Shown here: in pieces, positions 9,529 to 20,494 of the stretch
Numbering within the stretch: the stretch's first letter is position 1
How the letters are laid out: each line of letters opens with the position of its first letter
Assembly (NCBI GenBank): GCA_030524055.1
Contig: JAUNHH010000001.1
Location: forward strand, 45,828-109,827
Origin: Actinomycetaceae bacterium
GTDB lineage: Bacteria; Actinomycetota; Actinomycetes; Actinomycetales; Actinomycetaceae
DNA: 64,000 nt
Reading direction: 5' to 3'
Position numbers and translations under genes: made by a program
Notes under the pieces: model-generated
The model's database searches: none
What the model saw: the letters and a program-made list of their open reading frames with translations, nothing else
What the model was told of the DNA's origin: nothing

Positions 9529-9810
9529 TCAGCGCCGGCGCCCCTTACGGTCGTCCTTATCGTGGCTGCGGAAGGTCCGCGTGGGAGCGAACTCTCCAAG
9601 CTTGTGGCCCACCATCGATTCGGTAATGAAGACGGGCACATGCTTGCGGCCATCGTGCACGGCAAAGGTCAGGCCAAGGAAGTCCGGGGTAATGACCGAA
9701 CGGCGAGACCAGGTCTTGATGACATTCTTGGAGCCAGATTCGATGGCGGCATCCACCTTCTTCATCAGGTGGTCGTCAACGAAGGGGCCCTTCTTTAAAC
9801 TACGCGGCAT
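9529..9810 (-). CDS. rpsS: 30S ribosomal protein S19
   Basis: Small-subunit head protein pairing with S13. The 93-aa product starts [15 protein letters not shown] and includes [19 protein letters not shown], both diagnostic. Confidence 0.97.
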   Translation of the reverse strand: MPRSLKKGPFVDDHLMKKVDAAIESGSKNVIKTWSRRSVITPDFLGLTFAVHDGRKHVPVFITESMVGHKLGEFAPTRTFRSHDKDDRKGRRR

Positions 9811-9826
9811 TGTTCCAGCTCCCTAA

Positions 9827-10663
9827 TCAGCGCTTCTTGCCGGTCTTGCGACGACGCACGATGAGGCGGTCGCTGGGCTTATTCGGACGGCGGGTACGCC
9901 CCTCAGGCTTGCCCCATGGGGACACAGGGTGACGGCCACCGGAGGTACGGCCTTCACCACCACCGTGGGGGTGATCAACAGGGTTCATCACAACACCGCG
10001 GACGTGGGGGCGACGGCCCTTCCAACGCATACGGCCAGCTTTACCCCAGTTGATATTGGACTGCTCGGCGTTGCCGACCTCGCCAACAGTGGCGCGGCAG
10101 GTGATTTCCACATTGCGGATTTCACCAGAAGGCATACGCAGCTGAGCGAAGCGGCCTTCCTTTGCCACGAGCTGCACAGAAGTGCCAGCGCTACGAGCAA
10201 TCTTGGCGCCGCCGCCGGGCTGCAATTCCACAGCGTGGACCACAGTACCGAGGGGGATATTGCGCAGAGGCAGGTTATTGCCTGGTTTGATGTCGGCGTT
10301 GGGGCCGGCCTCAACCATGTCACCCTGGTTCAGCTTGGCTGGGCACAGGATGTAGCGCTTTGCGCCATCAATGTAATGCAGCAGAGCAATACGAGCGGTG
10401 CGGTTGGGGTCGTACTCAATGTGAGCGACCTTGGCGGGCACGCCATCCTTGTCGTGACGACGGAAGTCAATCACGCGGTAAGCGCGCTTGTGGCCACCGC
10501 CGCGGTGACGAGCAGTGACGCGACCATTGTTATTGCGGCCACCGGTCTTATGGAGGGGGCGAACCAGCGACTTTTCGGGGTGGTCGCGGGTGATCTCGAC
10601 AAAGTCGGAGACACTTGCGCCACGGCGTCCCGGAGTCGTGGGCTTGTATTTACGGATTCCCAT
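9827..10663 (-). CDS. rplB: 50S ribosomal protein L2
   Basis: Core protein needed for subunit association and for the peptidyl-transferase centre. It is 278 aa and keeps the conserved [15 protein letters not shown] loop with the essential histidine. The spacing to rpsS (16 bp) and rplW (23 bp) is normal for the operon. Confidence 0.98.
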   Translation of the reverse strand: MGIRKYKPTTPGRRGASVSDFVEITRDHPEKSLVRPLHKTGGRNNNGRVTARHRGGGHKRAYRVIDFRRHDKDGVPAKVAHIEYDPNRTARIALLHYIDGAKRYILCPAKLNQGDMVEAGPNADIKPGNNLPLRNIPLGTVVHAVELQPGGGAKIARSAGTSVQLVAKEGRFAQLRMPSGEIRNVEITCRATVGEVGNAEQSNINWGKAGRMRWKGRRPHVRGVVMNPVDHPHGGGEGRTSGGRHPVSPWGKPEGRTRRPNKPSDRLIVRRRKTGKKR

Positions 10664-10686
10664 GATGTTCCTCTACTTCCGGCGCC

Positions 10687-10992
10687 TCAGGCCTGATCGC
10701 CGAAGATATCGATGGTGCCCTCGCGAACAGTCACGATGGCGCGCTTGACGTCCTTGCGACGACCAATTCCGTCACGAGTACGGTAGGCCTTGCCCTTGCG
10801 GTTCTGGGTGGCAATAGAGCCCACCTTGACGCCGAAAATCGCTTCGATCGCAATCTTGATCTCAGTCTTATTGGCGCGCGGGTCAACCTCAAAGGTGTAC
10901 TTGCCCTGGTCCATCAGCACGGAGGACTTTTCCGTAATAACGGGACGCAGGATAATGTCGCGGGGATTCTTTCCCGCCTCAATGGTGCTCAC
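10687..10992 (-). CDS. rplW: 50S ribosomal protein L23
   Basis: Tunnel-exit protein that docks trigger factor. The 101-aa product contains [13 protein letters not shown] and [17 protein letters not shown]. The start is GTG, overlapping the rplD stop by four bases (GTGA), so translation is coupled. Confidence 0.96.
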   Translation of the reverse strand: MSTIEAGKNPRDIILRPVITEKSSVLMDQGKYTFEVDPRANKTEIKIAIEAIFGVKVGSIATQNRKGKAYRTRDGIGRRKDVKRAIVTVREGTIDIFGDQA

Positions 10993-11633
10993 TTGGTCTC
11001 CTCCTTGGTTCCCAGGAAGGTCTGGAGGGCACCGAGGGTGAAGACCACGTGATCCGCTTCGAGGACGTCGTAGGTATTCAGCTGGTCAACCCACAGAACG
11101 TGGACCTCAGGGACGTTACGCAGTGATAAAGCGGTGACCTCTTCAGTGCGCTCCAGGACAACGAGAGCCTTGCGTCCCTCGCTAATAGCGCGCACAGCGG
11201 CCATACCAGCCTTGGTTGATGGGGTTTCGCCATCGATGAGGCCGGTGACAATGTGAATCCGATCAGCGCGTGCACGATCCGACAGAGCAGAACGCAAAGC
11301 GCCCTTCTTCATCTTCTTGGGGGTGCGCTGAGAGTAGTCACGCGGCTGAGGGCCGTGAACCGTGCCACCACCGGTGAACTGGGGTGCGCGGATAGAGCCC
11401 TGACGAGCGTTACCGGTGCCCTTCTGACGGAAAGGCTTCTTACCACCGCCGGAAACCTGGCCGCGGGTCTTGGTGGCGTGGGTACCCTGACGGGCAGCCG
11501 CCATCTGAGCCACAACAACCTGGTGCATCAGCGGAATATTGGTGGGGACGTCGAAGATTTCTGCAGGCAACTCGACAGTGCCCGTCTTCTTTCCCTTCAG
11601 GTCGAGGACATCGACCGTGCGGACGTCAGACAT
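10989..11633 (-). CDS. rplD: 50S ribosomal protein L4
   Basis: Binds 23S rRNA domain I and reaches into the exit tunnel. In E. coli it autoregulates the S10 operon. It is identified by [19 protein letters not shown] and the C-terminal [14 protein letters not shown]. The ATG at 11633 (214 aa) lies 2 bp past the rplC stop at a good distance from a GAAGGG ribosome site. A GTG two codons upstream is less well placed. Confidence 0.96.
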   Translation of the reverse strand: MSDVRTVDVLDLKGKKTGTVELPAEIFDVPTNIPLMHQVVVAQMAAARQGTHATKTRGQVSGGGKKPFRQKGTGNARQGSIRAPQFTGGGTVHGPQPRDYSQRTPKKMKKGALRSALSDRARADRIHIVTGLIDGETPSTKAGMAAVRAISEGRKALVVLERTEEVTALSLRNVPEVHVLWVDQLNTYDVLEADHVVFTLGALQTFLGTKEETK

Positions 11634-11635
11634 GA

Positions 11636-12304
11636 TCACGCACCCTTCACAGAGGAGCGAACCAGGACGACACCATTCTTAGGACCGGGAATGGCGCCGC
11701 TAATGAGAAGCAGACCCCTTTCGGTATCCACGGCCTGAATCGTCAGGTTCTGGACGGTACGACGCACGCCACCCATACGGCCGGCCATGCGCTGGCCACG
11801 GAAGATGCGGCCCGGAGTCGCGCAGGCGCCGATAGAACCGGGCTTGCGGTGATTGCGGTGGGCGCCGTGTGAGGCAGAAACGCCAGCGAAGCCATGTCGC
11901 TTCATAACACCAGCGAAACCTTTGCCCTTGGTATTGCCGGAAACATCAACGGCAGCGCCAACTTCAAAGAGAGAGGCGTCAAGTTCCTGGCCGAGTTCAT
12001 AGGTATCGACCGAGGAAGTACGCACCTCAGCGAGGTGACGCTTAGGGGCAACACCCGCCTTAGCGAAGTGGCCAGCAAGGGGCTTGGTGACCTTGCGTGC
12101 GTCAATATCCTCAAAACCAAGCTGAATAGCGGTGTAGCCATCAACCTCAAGGTCACGGACCTGGGTGACGACATTGGTGCCAACCTGCACGACAGTGAGG
12201 GGCACGAGACGGCCGTCAGCATCCCATACCTGGGTCATGCCGAGCTTGCGGCCGAGCAGGGCCTTAATGGGCCTGCCAGCGTGCTGCTTTTTGTCAGTTG
12301 TCAT
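11636..12304 (-). CDS. rplC: 50S ribosomal protein L3
   Basis: Early-assembly protein whose loop reaches the peptidyl-transferase centre. It shows [13 protein letters not shown] near the start and [27 protein letters not shown] sequence in the loop, including the glutamine-free actinobacterial variant. It is 222 aa and starts 11 bp after the rpsJ stop. Confidence 0.97.
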   Translation of the reverse strand: MTTDKKQHAGRPIKALLGRKLGMTQVWDADGRLVPLTVVQVGTNVVTQVRDLEVDGYTAIQLGFEDIDARKVTKPLAGHFAKAGVAPKRHLAEVRTSSVDTYELGQELDASLFEVGAAVDVSGNTKGKGFAGVMKRHGFAGVSASHGAHRNHRKPGSIGACATPGRIFRGQRMAGRMGGVRRTVQNLTIQAVDTERGLLLISGAIPGPKNGVVLVRSSVKGA

Positions 12305-12315
12305 TGCAGATGTCC

Positions 12316-12624
12316 TCAGAGTTTGATCTCGATGTTGACGTCCGCAGGCAGATCGAGACGCATCAGCGAGTCGACGGCCTTGGGGGTCGGGTCAATAATG
12401 TCGATGAGCCGTTTGTGCGTGCGCATTTCAAAGTGCTCGCGGCTGTCCTTGTACTTGTGGGGCGACCGAATGACGACGAAAACGTTCTTTTCGGTCGGCA
12501 GCGGAACGGGGCCCACGACAGTGGCGCCTGCGCGCTGCACGGTTTCCACGATTTTCCGCGCGGAGCTGTCGATGACCTCATGGTCATACGACTTGAGCCG
12601 GATGCGGATCTTCTGTCCCGCCAT
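12316..12624 (-). CDS. rpsJ: 30S ribosomal protein S10
   Basis: First gene of the S10 operon. S10 (NusE) also serves in transcription antitermination with NusB. The 102-aa product starts [19 protein letters not shown] and contains [20 protein letters not shown]. It has its own leader of several hundred bases and is separated from tuf by the inserted pilus locus. Confidence 0.98.
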   Translation of the reverse strand: MAGQKIRIRLKSYDHEVIDSSARKIVETVQRAGATVVGPVPLPTEKNVFVVIRSPHKYKDSREHFEMRTHKRLIDIIDPTPKAVDSLMRLDLPADVNIEIKL

Positions 12625-12934
12625 GCCGTCTTACCTCTTCTCGTACAGATCCGTCACCGGTCCCCGCGCTCGGGCGTGTCGCAATAGCGACCACACGATT
12701 CCGCGGTTTTCCCCGTAGGTCGGGGATGGACCGTTGTCTTGTCTAAAGATCTCGGGCCGTTGCGGCCCATGAGCGCCTAGAGAATCTCTACACACTCAGC
12801 CCCACCTGCGCGGGGCAACCTCACCAGTTTGGCAGATTGCACCGATCTCCATCAACTTTGCCTTGCCGCATTCAGTGTGAAACCACTGACATCACATGGC
12901 TTTAGTCAATGTCTCCGCCTTTACCGATTACTCG

Positions 12935-12946
12935 ACGAGGGCGGGG
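12935..12946 (+). repeat. Copy of the dispersed 12-mer
   Basis: Exact copy of ACGAGGGCGGGG between rpsJ and the tip gene. Confidence 0.7.
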
Positions 12947-13019
12947 TGAAGCACCGGGGATCTACGCTACCCCGCACTCGGGCGTGTCGCCAAGTCAAGG
13001 TGAGGCATCTCGCGCAGCG

Positions 13020-13053
13020 CCCCGCCCTCATGAATTCATTGACGAGGGCGGGG
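13020..13053. repeat. Inverted pair of the dispersed 12-mer
   Basis: CCCCGCCCTC (13020-13029) faces ACGAGGGCGGGG (13042-13053) around TGAATTCA. It lies about 160 bp upstream of the tip-gene start and could act as an insulator or terminator. Confidence 0.65.
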
Positions 13054-13216
13054 GAAATACCTACTCACCTGACTAATCAGATATGAAGAGTTGGACATTT
13101 ATGCAGGTAAAACGGGGTTTTAAGGCGATAAGATCGACAGTTGCATGACCAGGTCCACCTTCGGATTCCTGGCGCCATCACTGCTCATGCCATCACCTAT
13201 ACGGAGGTTACCGTCC

Positions 13217-16018
13217 ATGCCCACACTATCTACCCCGCCCGGCGCATTCTCCGCGCGCCCCGCAGGGAACGGGCGCCGGAACTCCACACGGTGGGCGCGA
13301 CTTGGCCGTCATCTCAGTGCCACACTTGCTGCCATATTTTTCTCAGGCACGATGACCTCGATTGCCCCTGCCCCACCTGCCCACGCTGTTATGGCCACAC
13401 CAGATGGTGGCGTTGGCAAATTTGAGCAGGTGATCGATTGGATTGATTGGACCGACGGCGGAGAAATCAATATTCCTGACGGAAGCACCCACACTACGTG
13501 GTCTACCCCAACTCCAATTGCTCCTGATCTCTATCGCGCTTCCCATTGCACAATTTCCAATGTCACATCTTGGACTAGCGGTGCAACTCCTGATCGCCGG
13601 GCAACAACTAATGCCTTTATTAAAGCGGGATATCAGCCGGGAAGCTGGCATAAAGATGCTCTTGCCCGCCTCTATAACGATGGTACAAATTACAGCAATG
13701 GGGTGGAAAAACCTGGGCGAAACCAAAGGCAACGACACTCGGGGTTGCCTATTGGTTTATCCACCTCTGCACGCATCACCAATAATTTCTCCATTGGATG
13801 CCGTACCTACATTATTCAATCAGCGACGACGCCCACAAAAAATATGCTGGACGGACTTCCCAAACAGGAAATTGCTATTAATGGCGTGGTTGTCGCTGAT
13901 GCTGAATCATCTAACTGGGGCAACGGCAATGAATGGATTACCGCGATTCCCCAGGCAATCGATCCTGCCCAACCAACAACGACCCGATTTTTAGAGTCTC
14001 TACGTACTCCTGGATGTACCACGAATTCCTGGGCGGGAGTGCGCACTCAGACATTAAAAAATGGGGTTTCCGGACAGGGAGTACAACTGCGCCCTGATGC
14101 CCCAGAATGCCACACATATGGTCCCGCTTCCGTCCTTTTCTTTGAGAATGCTAATGGCGGCCATTTTGAGGTTGCTGGCGGCGGAAGTAGCGCAATGGCG
14201 ATGGGTGTCGTGGTCAATATTGATTTTGGTGACGCTCCAGAAAGCTACGGCACAGCGGGATCTGCATTTCAACCTTCATGGGCTGGCGGCGCACTCGGAG
14301 CTGATATTCCGATTAGTCGCGCCCCAGTAGCAGGAGGAAACGGGAATTGGTTTAACCTTTCCGCGGCGCAGGCAGGGAATCAGGGGGCCGAGTCATCCTC
14401 AGCGACTGTCGCTTTAGGTTCCTTGACAGATCATGACGCTGATCCCCACGGTGGCGATGGCGCCATAGGCGACGATCACACCGGTGAGGGTGGCCAGCCT
14501 ACGACAACCAGCGACGAGGACGCCTTAGGATCCTGGGATAAGGTCATTGTCTCCACAGCTGCCTCCCAGTGGTCATTAGCTGTCAATTGTTCTGGCAGTG
14601 GCCTCGTTGGCGGGTGGGTTGATTGGAATCGCAATGGATCCTTCGAGGACACTGAAGGTTCCAACCAGGTTGTGTGCGAGGGCGGGATGGCGCAATTGAA
14701 ATGGACCATCCCAGCTGACGCAAAGCGCTCTATTGTTGCTGAACGAGGTTCTGCCGCGACCTATATGCGGCTGCGTATGAGTGACGATTCCGCTGACGGC
14801 ACCTACCTGCCTTTAAAGCCCACTGGAATCACGCTGAGCGGTGAGGTGGAAGACCACCCTGTTGAGGTCCGAGTTCCCGCATTAACACTGGTCAATGAGG
14901 TGGACAATACCCATGCGGGGACATTGGGGTTAAAACCTGAAGAGTGGACGCTTGAGGCAACTGATACCGCTTCACAGGTGGTTGCTTCTGGGAAGGGCCG
15001 CATTGAAGCAGCTGCGATGGATAGTGGCGACCACGTCCTATCAGCCACATCCGATCACGCATTTGCTCCAGGTTATGACCTGACCGGTATTGAATGTCGC
15101 CCCCACCCGGACTCAATCGTCCAGAATCCCACATCGACATTTAATGCCGATACGAAAACCCTGACCCTTCAGGGGCAGGATTGGATGCTGTGTACGGTCA
15201 AACATGTGGCAAAACCGGGCACATTAACGTGGACGAAAATTGATTCCTTACACGGGTTTCCTCTGGACGCATCGAGTTGGCACCTCAAAGGCACAGGAAT
15301 ACCTGCAGGAACTGAGGTTTTTGATTGCGTTGGAGAAGGAACCTGTTTACCTGGGCCGTTCGATGATCGCGACGATCGCTCAGGGTATTTCCGAGTTGAG
15401 AATGTGCCCTGGGGCACTGATTTTACGCTAAGCGAAAACAACGTACCTTTCGGATACGTGCCAATTGGAGGAGAGCTCGAACTTTCCCCTATTGATGGTG
15501 CTCACTTAGAGAGCACACTAGTGAATCATCCTAATGGCGTGCCAAATGACCGACTAAAGGGATCGGTGTCGTGGAAAAAGACTGACCCAGAGGGTAATCC
15601 TTTAGGTGGGTCATCATGGTTTATTTGGCATGCAGGTATTCCCGGTGGGACCACAGTTGAAGATTGTGTTGCTGACAGCCCTACCCAGTGCTTAACGTTC
15701 TACCCCTATGATTCTGATCCTGCGCCTGGCTCATTCTCTGTCGAAGGCCTTGATTGGGATTGGGCACCATCAGCCATTCAGGAAGCACGAGCGCCAGAAG
15801 GCTATCTCCGCGATGACACACAACATGTCTTTGACGTTACTGGTGGTGCGAATTTTGTCTTCGACCAGCCAATGGTGAATCATCGGATTAATGTCCCAGC
15901 GATTCCATTAACTGGAGGAATGGCCGAAGATATCTACCGCTATGGTGGCGGGGGTGTTTTGGTAGCAGCTGCTATTGGCGGATTTATTGCGTGGAAGAAG
16001 CGTCGCCAGAGCGCTTAG
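13217..16018 (+). CDS. Large LPXTG-type surface protein, putative pilus tip adhesin
   Basis: Predicted secreted, wall- or pilus-anchored adhesin of 933 aa. A long signal peptide with basic residues (RRNSTRWARLGRH) and a hydrophobic core ends near APPAHA. The middle holds a GEVED-type segment (LSGEVEDHPVEV) followed by two similar Cys-containing repeats of about 110 aa (TWTKIDSLHGFPLDASSW and SWKKTDPEGNPLGGSSW) resembling prealbumin/CnaB-like domains. The C-terminus carries the sorting signal IPLTGG, a membrane helix and KKRRQSA. The ATG at 13217 is chosen because GGAGG lies 9 nt upstream; the frame stays open to 13145. It is on the opposite strand to the pilin and sortase genes and its last 35 bp overlap the sortase 3' end. 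The role as pilus tip is inferred from size, sorting signal and position. Confidence 0.85.
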   Translation: MPTLSTPPGAFSARPAGNGRRNSTRWARLGRHLSATLAAIFFSGTMTSIAPAPPAHAVMATPDGGVGKFEQVIDWIDWTDGGEINIPDGSTHTTWSTPTPIAPDLYRASHCTISNVTSWTSGATPDRRATTNAFIKAGYQPGSWHKDALARLYNDGTNYSNGVEKPGRNQRQRHSGLPIGLSTSARITNNFSIGCRTYIIQSATTPTKNMLDGLPKQEIAINGVVVADAESSNWGNGNEWITAIPQAIDPAQPTTTRFLESLRTPGCTTNSWAGVRTQTLKNGVSGQGVQLRPDAPECHTYGPASVLFFENANGGHFEVAGGGSSAMAMGVVVNIDFGDAPESYGTAGSAFQPSWAGGALGADIPISRAPVAGGNGNWFNLSAAQAGNQGAESSSATVALGSLTDHDADPHGGDGAIGDDHTGEGGQPTTTSDEDALGSWDKVIVSTAASQWSLAVNCSGSGLVGGWVDWNRNGSFEDTEGSNQVVCEGGMAQLKWTIPADAKRSIVAERGSAATYMRLRMSDDSADGTYLPLKPTGITLSGEVEDHPVEVRVPALTLVNEVDNTHAGTLGLKPEEWTLEATDTASQVVASGKGRIEAAAMDSGDHVLSATSDHAFAPGYDLTGIECRPHPDSIVQNPTSTFNADTKTLTLQGQDWMLCTVKHVAKPGTLTWTKIDSLHGFPLDASSWHLKGTGIPAGTEVFDCVGEGTCLPGPFDDRDDRSGYFRVENVPWGTDFTLSENNVPFGYVPIGGELELSPIDGAHLESTLVNHPNGVPNDRLKGSVSWKKTDPEGNPLGGSSWFIWHAGIPGGTTVEDCVADSPTQCLTFYPYDSDPAPGSFSVEGLDWDWAPSAIQEARAPEGYLRDDTQHVFDVTGGANFVFDQPMVNHRINVPAIPLTGGMAEDIYRYGGGGVLVAAAIGGFIAWKKRRQSA

Positions 16019-16928
16019 TGCGGGGCGGGTAGCCTGCCCTCCACACATAAATAATGGCCGCAATAATAATGGCGGGAATATAGATGGCCCACCATGGAAA
16101 ACGTGGGATATCTGGGGTGGAACCCGCCTTCGCAATGTCAACAGCTGGGGTGGGAAGCACCCTTTCCCCGGTGAGCAAAATACGGTGAGAGTTCACCCCT
16201 AGCGGCGTACAGGTCACTAATGTGGCGAGGTCGCGGCCTTCTTCTACCCGCAGGGATTCATTTTCATGCGGTTCCACTACTTGAATGGTGTGCACGCGGT
16301 AGGTCAGTACCTCATCGAAGACCTCAATGGTAAAGGTGTCGCCCTCGACAACTTTATCGAGGTCGCTAAAAAGTCGTGCTTCAGCAAGGCCACGGTGGGC
16401 GGTGAGGACACTGCGTGTAGAAGAACCCCCTACGGGTAGTGACGTCCCTTCAAGATGTCCCACGCCCTTGAGGAGGGTCTCATCACTGGTGCCATGGTAA
16501 ATCGGCAAATCGACGTCAATACTGGGGATCCGCACCCGCCCCATCAGCCCATTGTCACTGGCTCGTAAGATTGAGGCATAGTCCAGTTTTTCATTGTCGC
16601 TGCTGCCCGTGCCCGTTGGAATATTCGTATGTGCTTCTACTAATGCGCCAGAATGTAGGGCCCCGTTATACGCATGCGCCTGTTCGATTTGTGCCTTCGG
16701 GTCCGGCTCAACTGTGGCAGCACTCTGAGCCGCCTGGGTAATGATTTTTGACTGGTTATATTGACTGACCCAATTCGATATCGTCGGGTAGTTCAGGACA
16801 AGGGTGCCAGCAATAGTGAGAATGGCGGTGACAAGCGCTAAATAATCCAAACGCCACCGGCCCTTTTTATGTGTGCCGTGCATGCGGATTTTCCGGTGAT
16901 GCGGACCTGGTCGCTGTTGTGAAGTCAT
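15984..16928 (-). CDS. srtC: Class C (pilus-assembly) sortase
   Basis: Membrane transpeptidase that polymerises pilins through their LPXTG signals. The 314-aa product has an N-terminal membrane helix (YLALVTAILTIAGTLVLNY), the catalytic His in LTAHRG, the catalytic Cys in TLVTCTPLG and the Arg in NSHRILLTGER. A C-terminal helix (WWAIYIPAIIIAAIIYVW), typical of class C, follows. The upstream region contains a DNGLMGRVRIPSIDVDLPIY segment. The start ATG at 16928 is preferred over 16979, which lies inside the palindrome. It follows the pilin gene at 118 bp with a strong hairpin between, so it is probably expressed at a lower level from the pilin promoter. Confidence 0.94.
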   Translation of the reverse strand: MTSQQRPGPHHRKIRMHGTHKKGRWRLDYLALVTAILTIAGTLVLNYPTISNWVSQYNQSKIITQAAQSAATVEPDPKAQIEQAHAYNGALHSGALVEAHTNIPTGTGSSDNEKLDYASILRASDNGLMGRVRIPSIDVDLPIYHGTSDETLLKGVGHLEGTSLPVGGSSTRSVLTAHRGLAEARLFSDLDKVVEGDTFTIEVFDEVLTYRVHTIQVVEPHENESLRVEEGRDLATLVTCTPLGVNSHRILLTGERVLPTPAVDIAKAGSTPDIPRFPWWAIYIPAIIIAAIIYVWRAGYPPRTKRSGDASSTQ

Positions 16929-16949
16929 ATGCCCTACCTTTCTCACACC

Positions 16950-16982
16950 AATGTGGCGGGGAGGATTCCTCCCCGCCACATT
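16950..16982 (-). terminator. Perfect 33-bp palindrome between pilin and sortase genes
   Basis: AATGTGGCGGGGAGGA and its exact complement flank one central base, giving 16-bp arms. It lies between the pilin stop and the sortase start. A partial terminator or mRNA-stabilising hairpin that keeps pilin above sortase is inferred. Confidence 0.7.
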
Positions 16983-17045
16983 GACGGTGCTAATAGTGCG
17001 CGCGGTCTAGGTGACCAGGCCTATTCCACTCGCACTATATTCCTT

Positions 17046-18689
17046 TCAGTGCTGTTCTTGACGACGACGCCGTAGAAGGAAGACGCCAACGGCAAAGAAC
17101 AACAGTGCACCACCCACAAGGCCCATCAGCACCTCACCATTTGCACCTGTAAGGGGGAGCTGAGGAACAGCTTGACGGGTATTGGAAATGGGGAAATCAA
17201 AAGGAGAATCGGGACCATTGCCAGAGTAGATAGCAATACCACGCGGTGTGGGATCAAGGGCGAAGCCTGCTGGGGCAACAGTTTCCTGAATCACATAGCA
17301 ACGGTAGCGATTGGCCACATCGGGTTCATCTGTACCAACACCCTCACCTTTATCCACATAGAGGCCCTCAAGGGTGACATCACCACCGGCATCACTCTCA
17401 AATTCGGTGGCGCCATTAATACTGATGGGATTGTCATCCTTTTTCTGAGCATTGTTACAGTCCGCCGCGTAGGGCTCAGCAGCTTCAAAGACCTTGAACT
17501 TTGCCCCGGCAAGGCCACCATCCTGCGGTGTCTGACCGGCATCATATTTGCGGATGACATAGTCGCCCCAGGTACTCACGACCTTGTTACTCGGCACAGT
17601 TGAGGCAGTGCCATCCCCTGGATAACGAAGTCCTGGCGGGTTCCCCTTGCCATTAGGCGTTACAGGTTGAGGGCCAATAGGGGCAGCCGGAGCATCAGGA
17701 GAGATCACCGTACTAAAAACTACATACGCTTGGTTATCGAGGTCACCCCCACCCCAAGGGCGTTCTTTAACTTTCGCGTCAATAGTCAGGCGCAGATAGC
17801 GATTTGGTGCAGCTTTCAGTTGGCGCAGTGCTGCCAAATCAGTGGTTTGGCTTGCCGCCCACTGATTGAGTTCATCCACTTCAGCACCATACTGACTTGT
17901 ACTCACAGTGGTATAGATACCGTCCGGATTGGTCGTATCAGACAGAGCAAGACTCTTCACACTAATGTCACTGTGCTGAGCGCGCATATTGTCCACAATC
18001 GAGAAAAAGCGGAAATGCTCATTAGCTCCCAGGCTTGGGATTTTTGTGGTGATCGTATAGGTCACCTGATTGGCGGTTCCCACACCAGAACTGTTAACGG
18101 TCACCGTCTTTTTTGGCGCTTCGGCAACAGTGTTTTTCGGGTAAACATTAACTTCGTACAACCAACCCTGAGAAACCGCATCCGGGTGAGGAACGGTCAC
18201 AATAAACGGCTCGGCACTGCGCACAACGTTATTTGGAGTAGTTGTTTCACACAGGAGGTAGGCGCCAACAGAGAGGTTGCCAATCTGCGTTTGACCATCT
18301 GGCCCAGTAGGAGTGGATGCTTGTCCACCGTCAAGGTTATACCCAACGAGGGAAGGCGCCGCACAGGAATTCGCATCGACCGGGATCGTCGCAACTTTAT
18401 CCCAGTCCGTTGGATTATTAACTAAGTCAAGATTGGTGATCTTGTAGGCCGTAAAGACAACACCACTAACTCCGGTCCCACCAACATTGGTTTTTCCGTC
18501 TGGTGTTCCAGTCGCCTGTTGCGACCCTGATTCATGTTTATGAATCAGCAGGGTGCCGTTCTTATTCTGAATATTGCCAAATTCCGGCTCTGCCGCGTGG
18601 GCGGTAACGCTCAGGCCCGACAGGGCAATCACTGCCGCAGCCATACCAGCAGATAATCGCAGGAGCCCGCGCCGAGTGGACGTACTCAT
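17046..18689 (-). CDS. Major fimbrial/pilus shaft subunit
   Basis: Secreted pilin polymerised by the neighbouring sortase. The 547-aa product has a signal peptide ending near VTAHA, the pilin motif in GWLYEVNVYPKN whose lysine is the usual cross-link nucleophile, an E-box in CYVIQETVAPAGFALD, and a C-terminal LPLTG followed by a membrane helix and RRRRQEQH. This is the layout of Actinomyces FimA/FimP-type shaft proteins. ATG at 18689 has AAAGGAA upstream. It is first in the pilin-sortase operon, with a promoter expected in 18690-18900. Confidence 0.93.
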   Translation of the reverse strand: MSTSTRRGLLRLSAGMAAAVIALSGLSVTAHAAEPEFGNIQNKNGTLLIHKHESGSQQATGTPDGKTNVGGTGVSGVVFTAYKITNLDLVNNPTDWDKVATIPVDANSCAAPSLVGYNLDGGQASTPTGPDGQTQIGNLSVGAYLLCETTTPNNVVRSAEPFIVTVPHPDAVSQGWLYEVNVYPKNTVAEAPKKTVTVNSSGVGTANQVTYTITTKIPSLGANEHFRFFSIVDNMRAQHSDISVKSLALSDTTNPDGIYTTVSTSQYGAEVDELNQWAASQTTDLAALRQLKAAPNRYLRLTIDAKVKERPWGGGDLDNQAYVVFSTVISPDAPAAPIGPQPVTPNGKGNPPGLRYPGDGTASTVPSNKVVSTWGDYVIRKYDAGQTPQDGGLAGAKFKVFEAAEPYAADCNNAQKKDDNPISINGATEFESDAGGDVTLEGLYVDKGEGVGTDEPDVANRYRCYVIQETVAPAGFALDPTPRGIAIYSGNGPDSPFDFPISNTRQAVPQLPLTGANGEVLMGLVGGALLFFAVGVFLLRRRRQEQH

Positions 18690-18933
18690 TTCAGGTGAAT
18701 TCCTTTCACTGTGTTGCGCCCATCGCTCTTTCTAGAGCCAGAGTCGGGATAGGACCATGGGGCTCAAATAGGCTACTACGTGCACAAATACAGGAATTCC
18801 CCAACAGGAGAACATCTCATGTCCACAGAAGTTATATTCTTCGTAACTTCCATTCACTCCCTCTTCTTTACGCTCCCACCACTACCGACTTTCCCCTGTA
18901 AATCCGCCACCCCTTCTCCCCTCCCCTACCGCA

Positions 18934-18945
18934 CCCCGCCCTCGT
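18934..18945 (-). repeat. Copy of the dispersed 12-mer
   Basis: Exact complement of ACGAGGGCGGGG, unpaired, between tuf and the pilin gene. Confidence 0.7.
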
Positions 18946-19037
18946 CACAGACAAATACGCTGCCACCTGCGCTCTTGTCTGATATGTCAGTCCGATTTCT
19001 TAGTCTGGGGCGCCGGGGCGCGTGGCCCATAGATACA

Positions 19038-19073
19038 CCAAGGCCCACCACCCGAATGGGCAGTGGGCCTTGG
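19038..19073 (-). terminator. Terminator of tuf
   Basis: CCAAGGCCCAC and GTGGGCCTTGG form an 11-bp perfect stem around a 14-nt loop, about 65 bp past the tuf stop. It closes the str operon before the pilus block. Confidence 0.75.
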
Positions 19074-19137
19074 GAAAACCCGAGTGGGCCGACCGGTTTA
19101 GGGATTCGCCGAAGCGCGCTCCCTCAACCGGTTGGAC

Positions 19138-20328
<1,191 letters not shown>

Positions 20329-20437
20329 TTGTGTCCTCCTGGACTCGGGTAGGAATTCTTAAGCCTAGGGCTGGGTGTCAGAATAACACCCGTTGAGGCT
20401 GTAGTCCTACAGGGTTTCTTTGGTGTGAGGCGAGCCT

Positions 20438-20473
20438 CCCCGCCCTCGTCAATTTCTATTCACGAGGGCGGGG
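20438..20473. terminator. Inverted 12-mer pair between fusA and tuf
   Basis: CCCCGCCCTCGT (20438-20449) and ACGAGGGCGGGG (20462-20473) form a perfect 12-bp stem with a 12-nt loop just past the fusA stop. It is probably a partial terminator, given the need for downstream tuf expression. Confidence 0.7.
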
Positions 20474-20494
20474 CCAAGCTCAACCCCGTGGGAC

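Larger units (their letters stand above)
12625..13216. promoter_or_regulatory. Divergent regulatory region between rpsJ and the pilus tip gene
   Basis: It must hold the S10 promoter (minus) and the tip-gene promoter (plus). Small hairpins are visible at 12710-12724 (CCCCG/CGGGG), 12754-12768 (GGGCCG/CGGCCC) and 12799-12816 (GCCCC/GGGGC) in the S10 leader. On the plus strand GATAAGAT (13127-13134) is a plausible -10 for the tip gene. A direct repeat of about 21 bp containing CTCGGGCGTGTCGC lies at 12662-12682 and 12970-12990. No gene is seen. Confidence 0.5.
18690..19137. promoter_or_regulatory. Spacer between the pilin gene and tuf
   Basis: It should hold the pilin promoter near 18700-18800 on the minus strand; boxes are not clear. 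It contains one copy of the dispersed 12-mer (18934-18945) and the tuf terminator. No gene is seen. Confidence 0.5.

Noticed and set aside
301..12718. Long plus-strand open frames opposite the ribosomal protein genes
   Set aside because: They mirror the strongly biased codon use of the real minus-strand genes, lack ribosome sites and show no family motifs.
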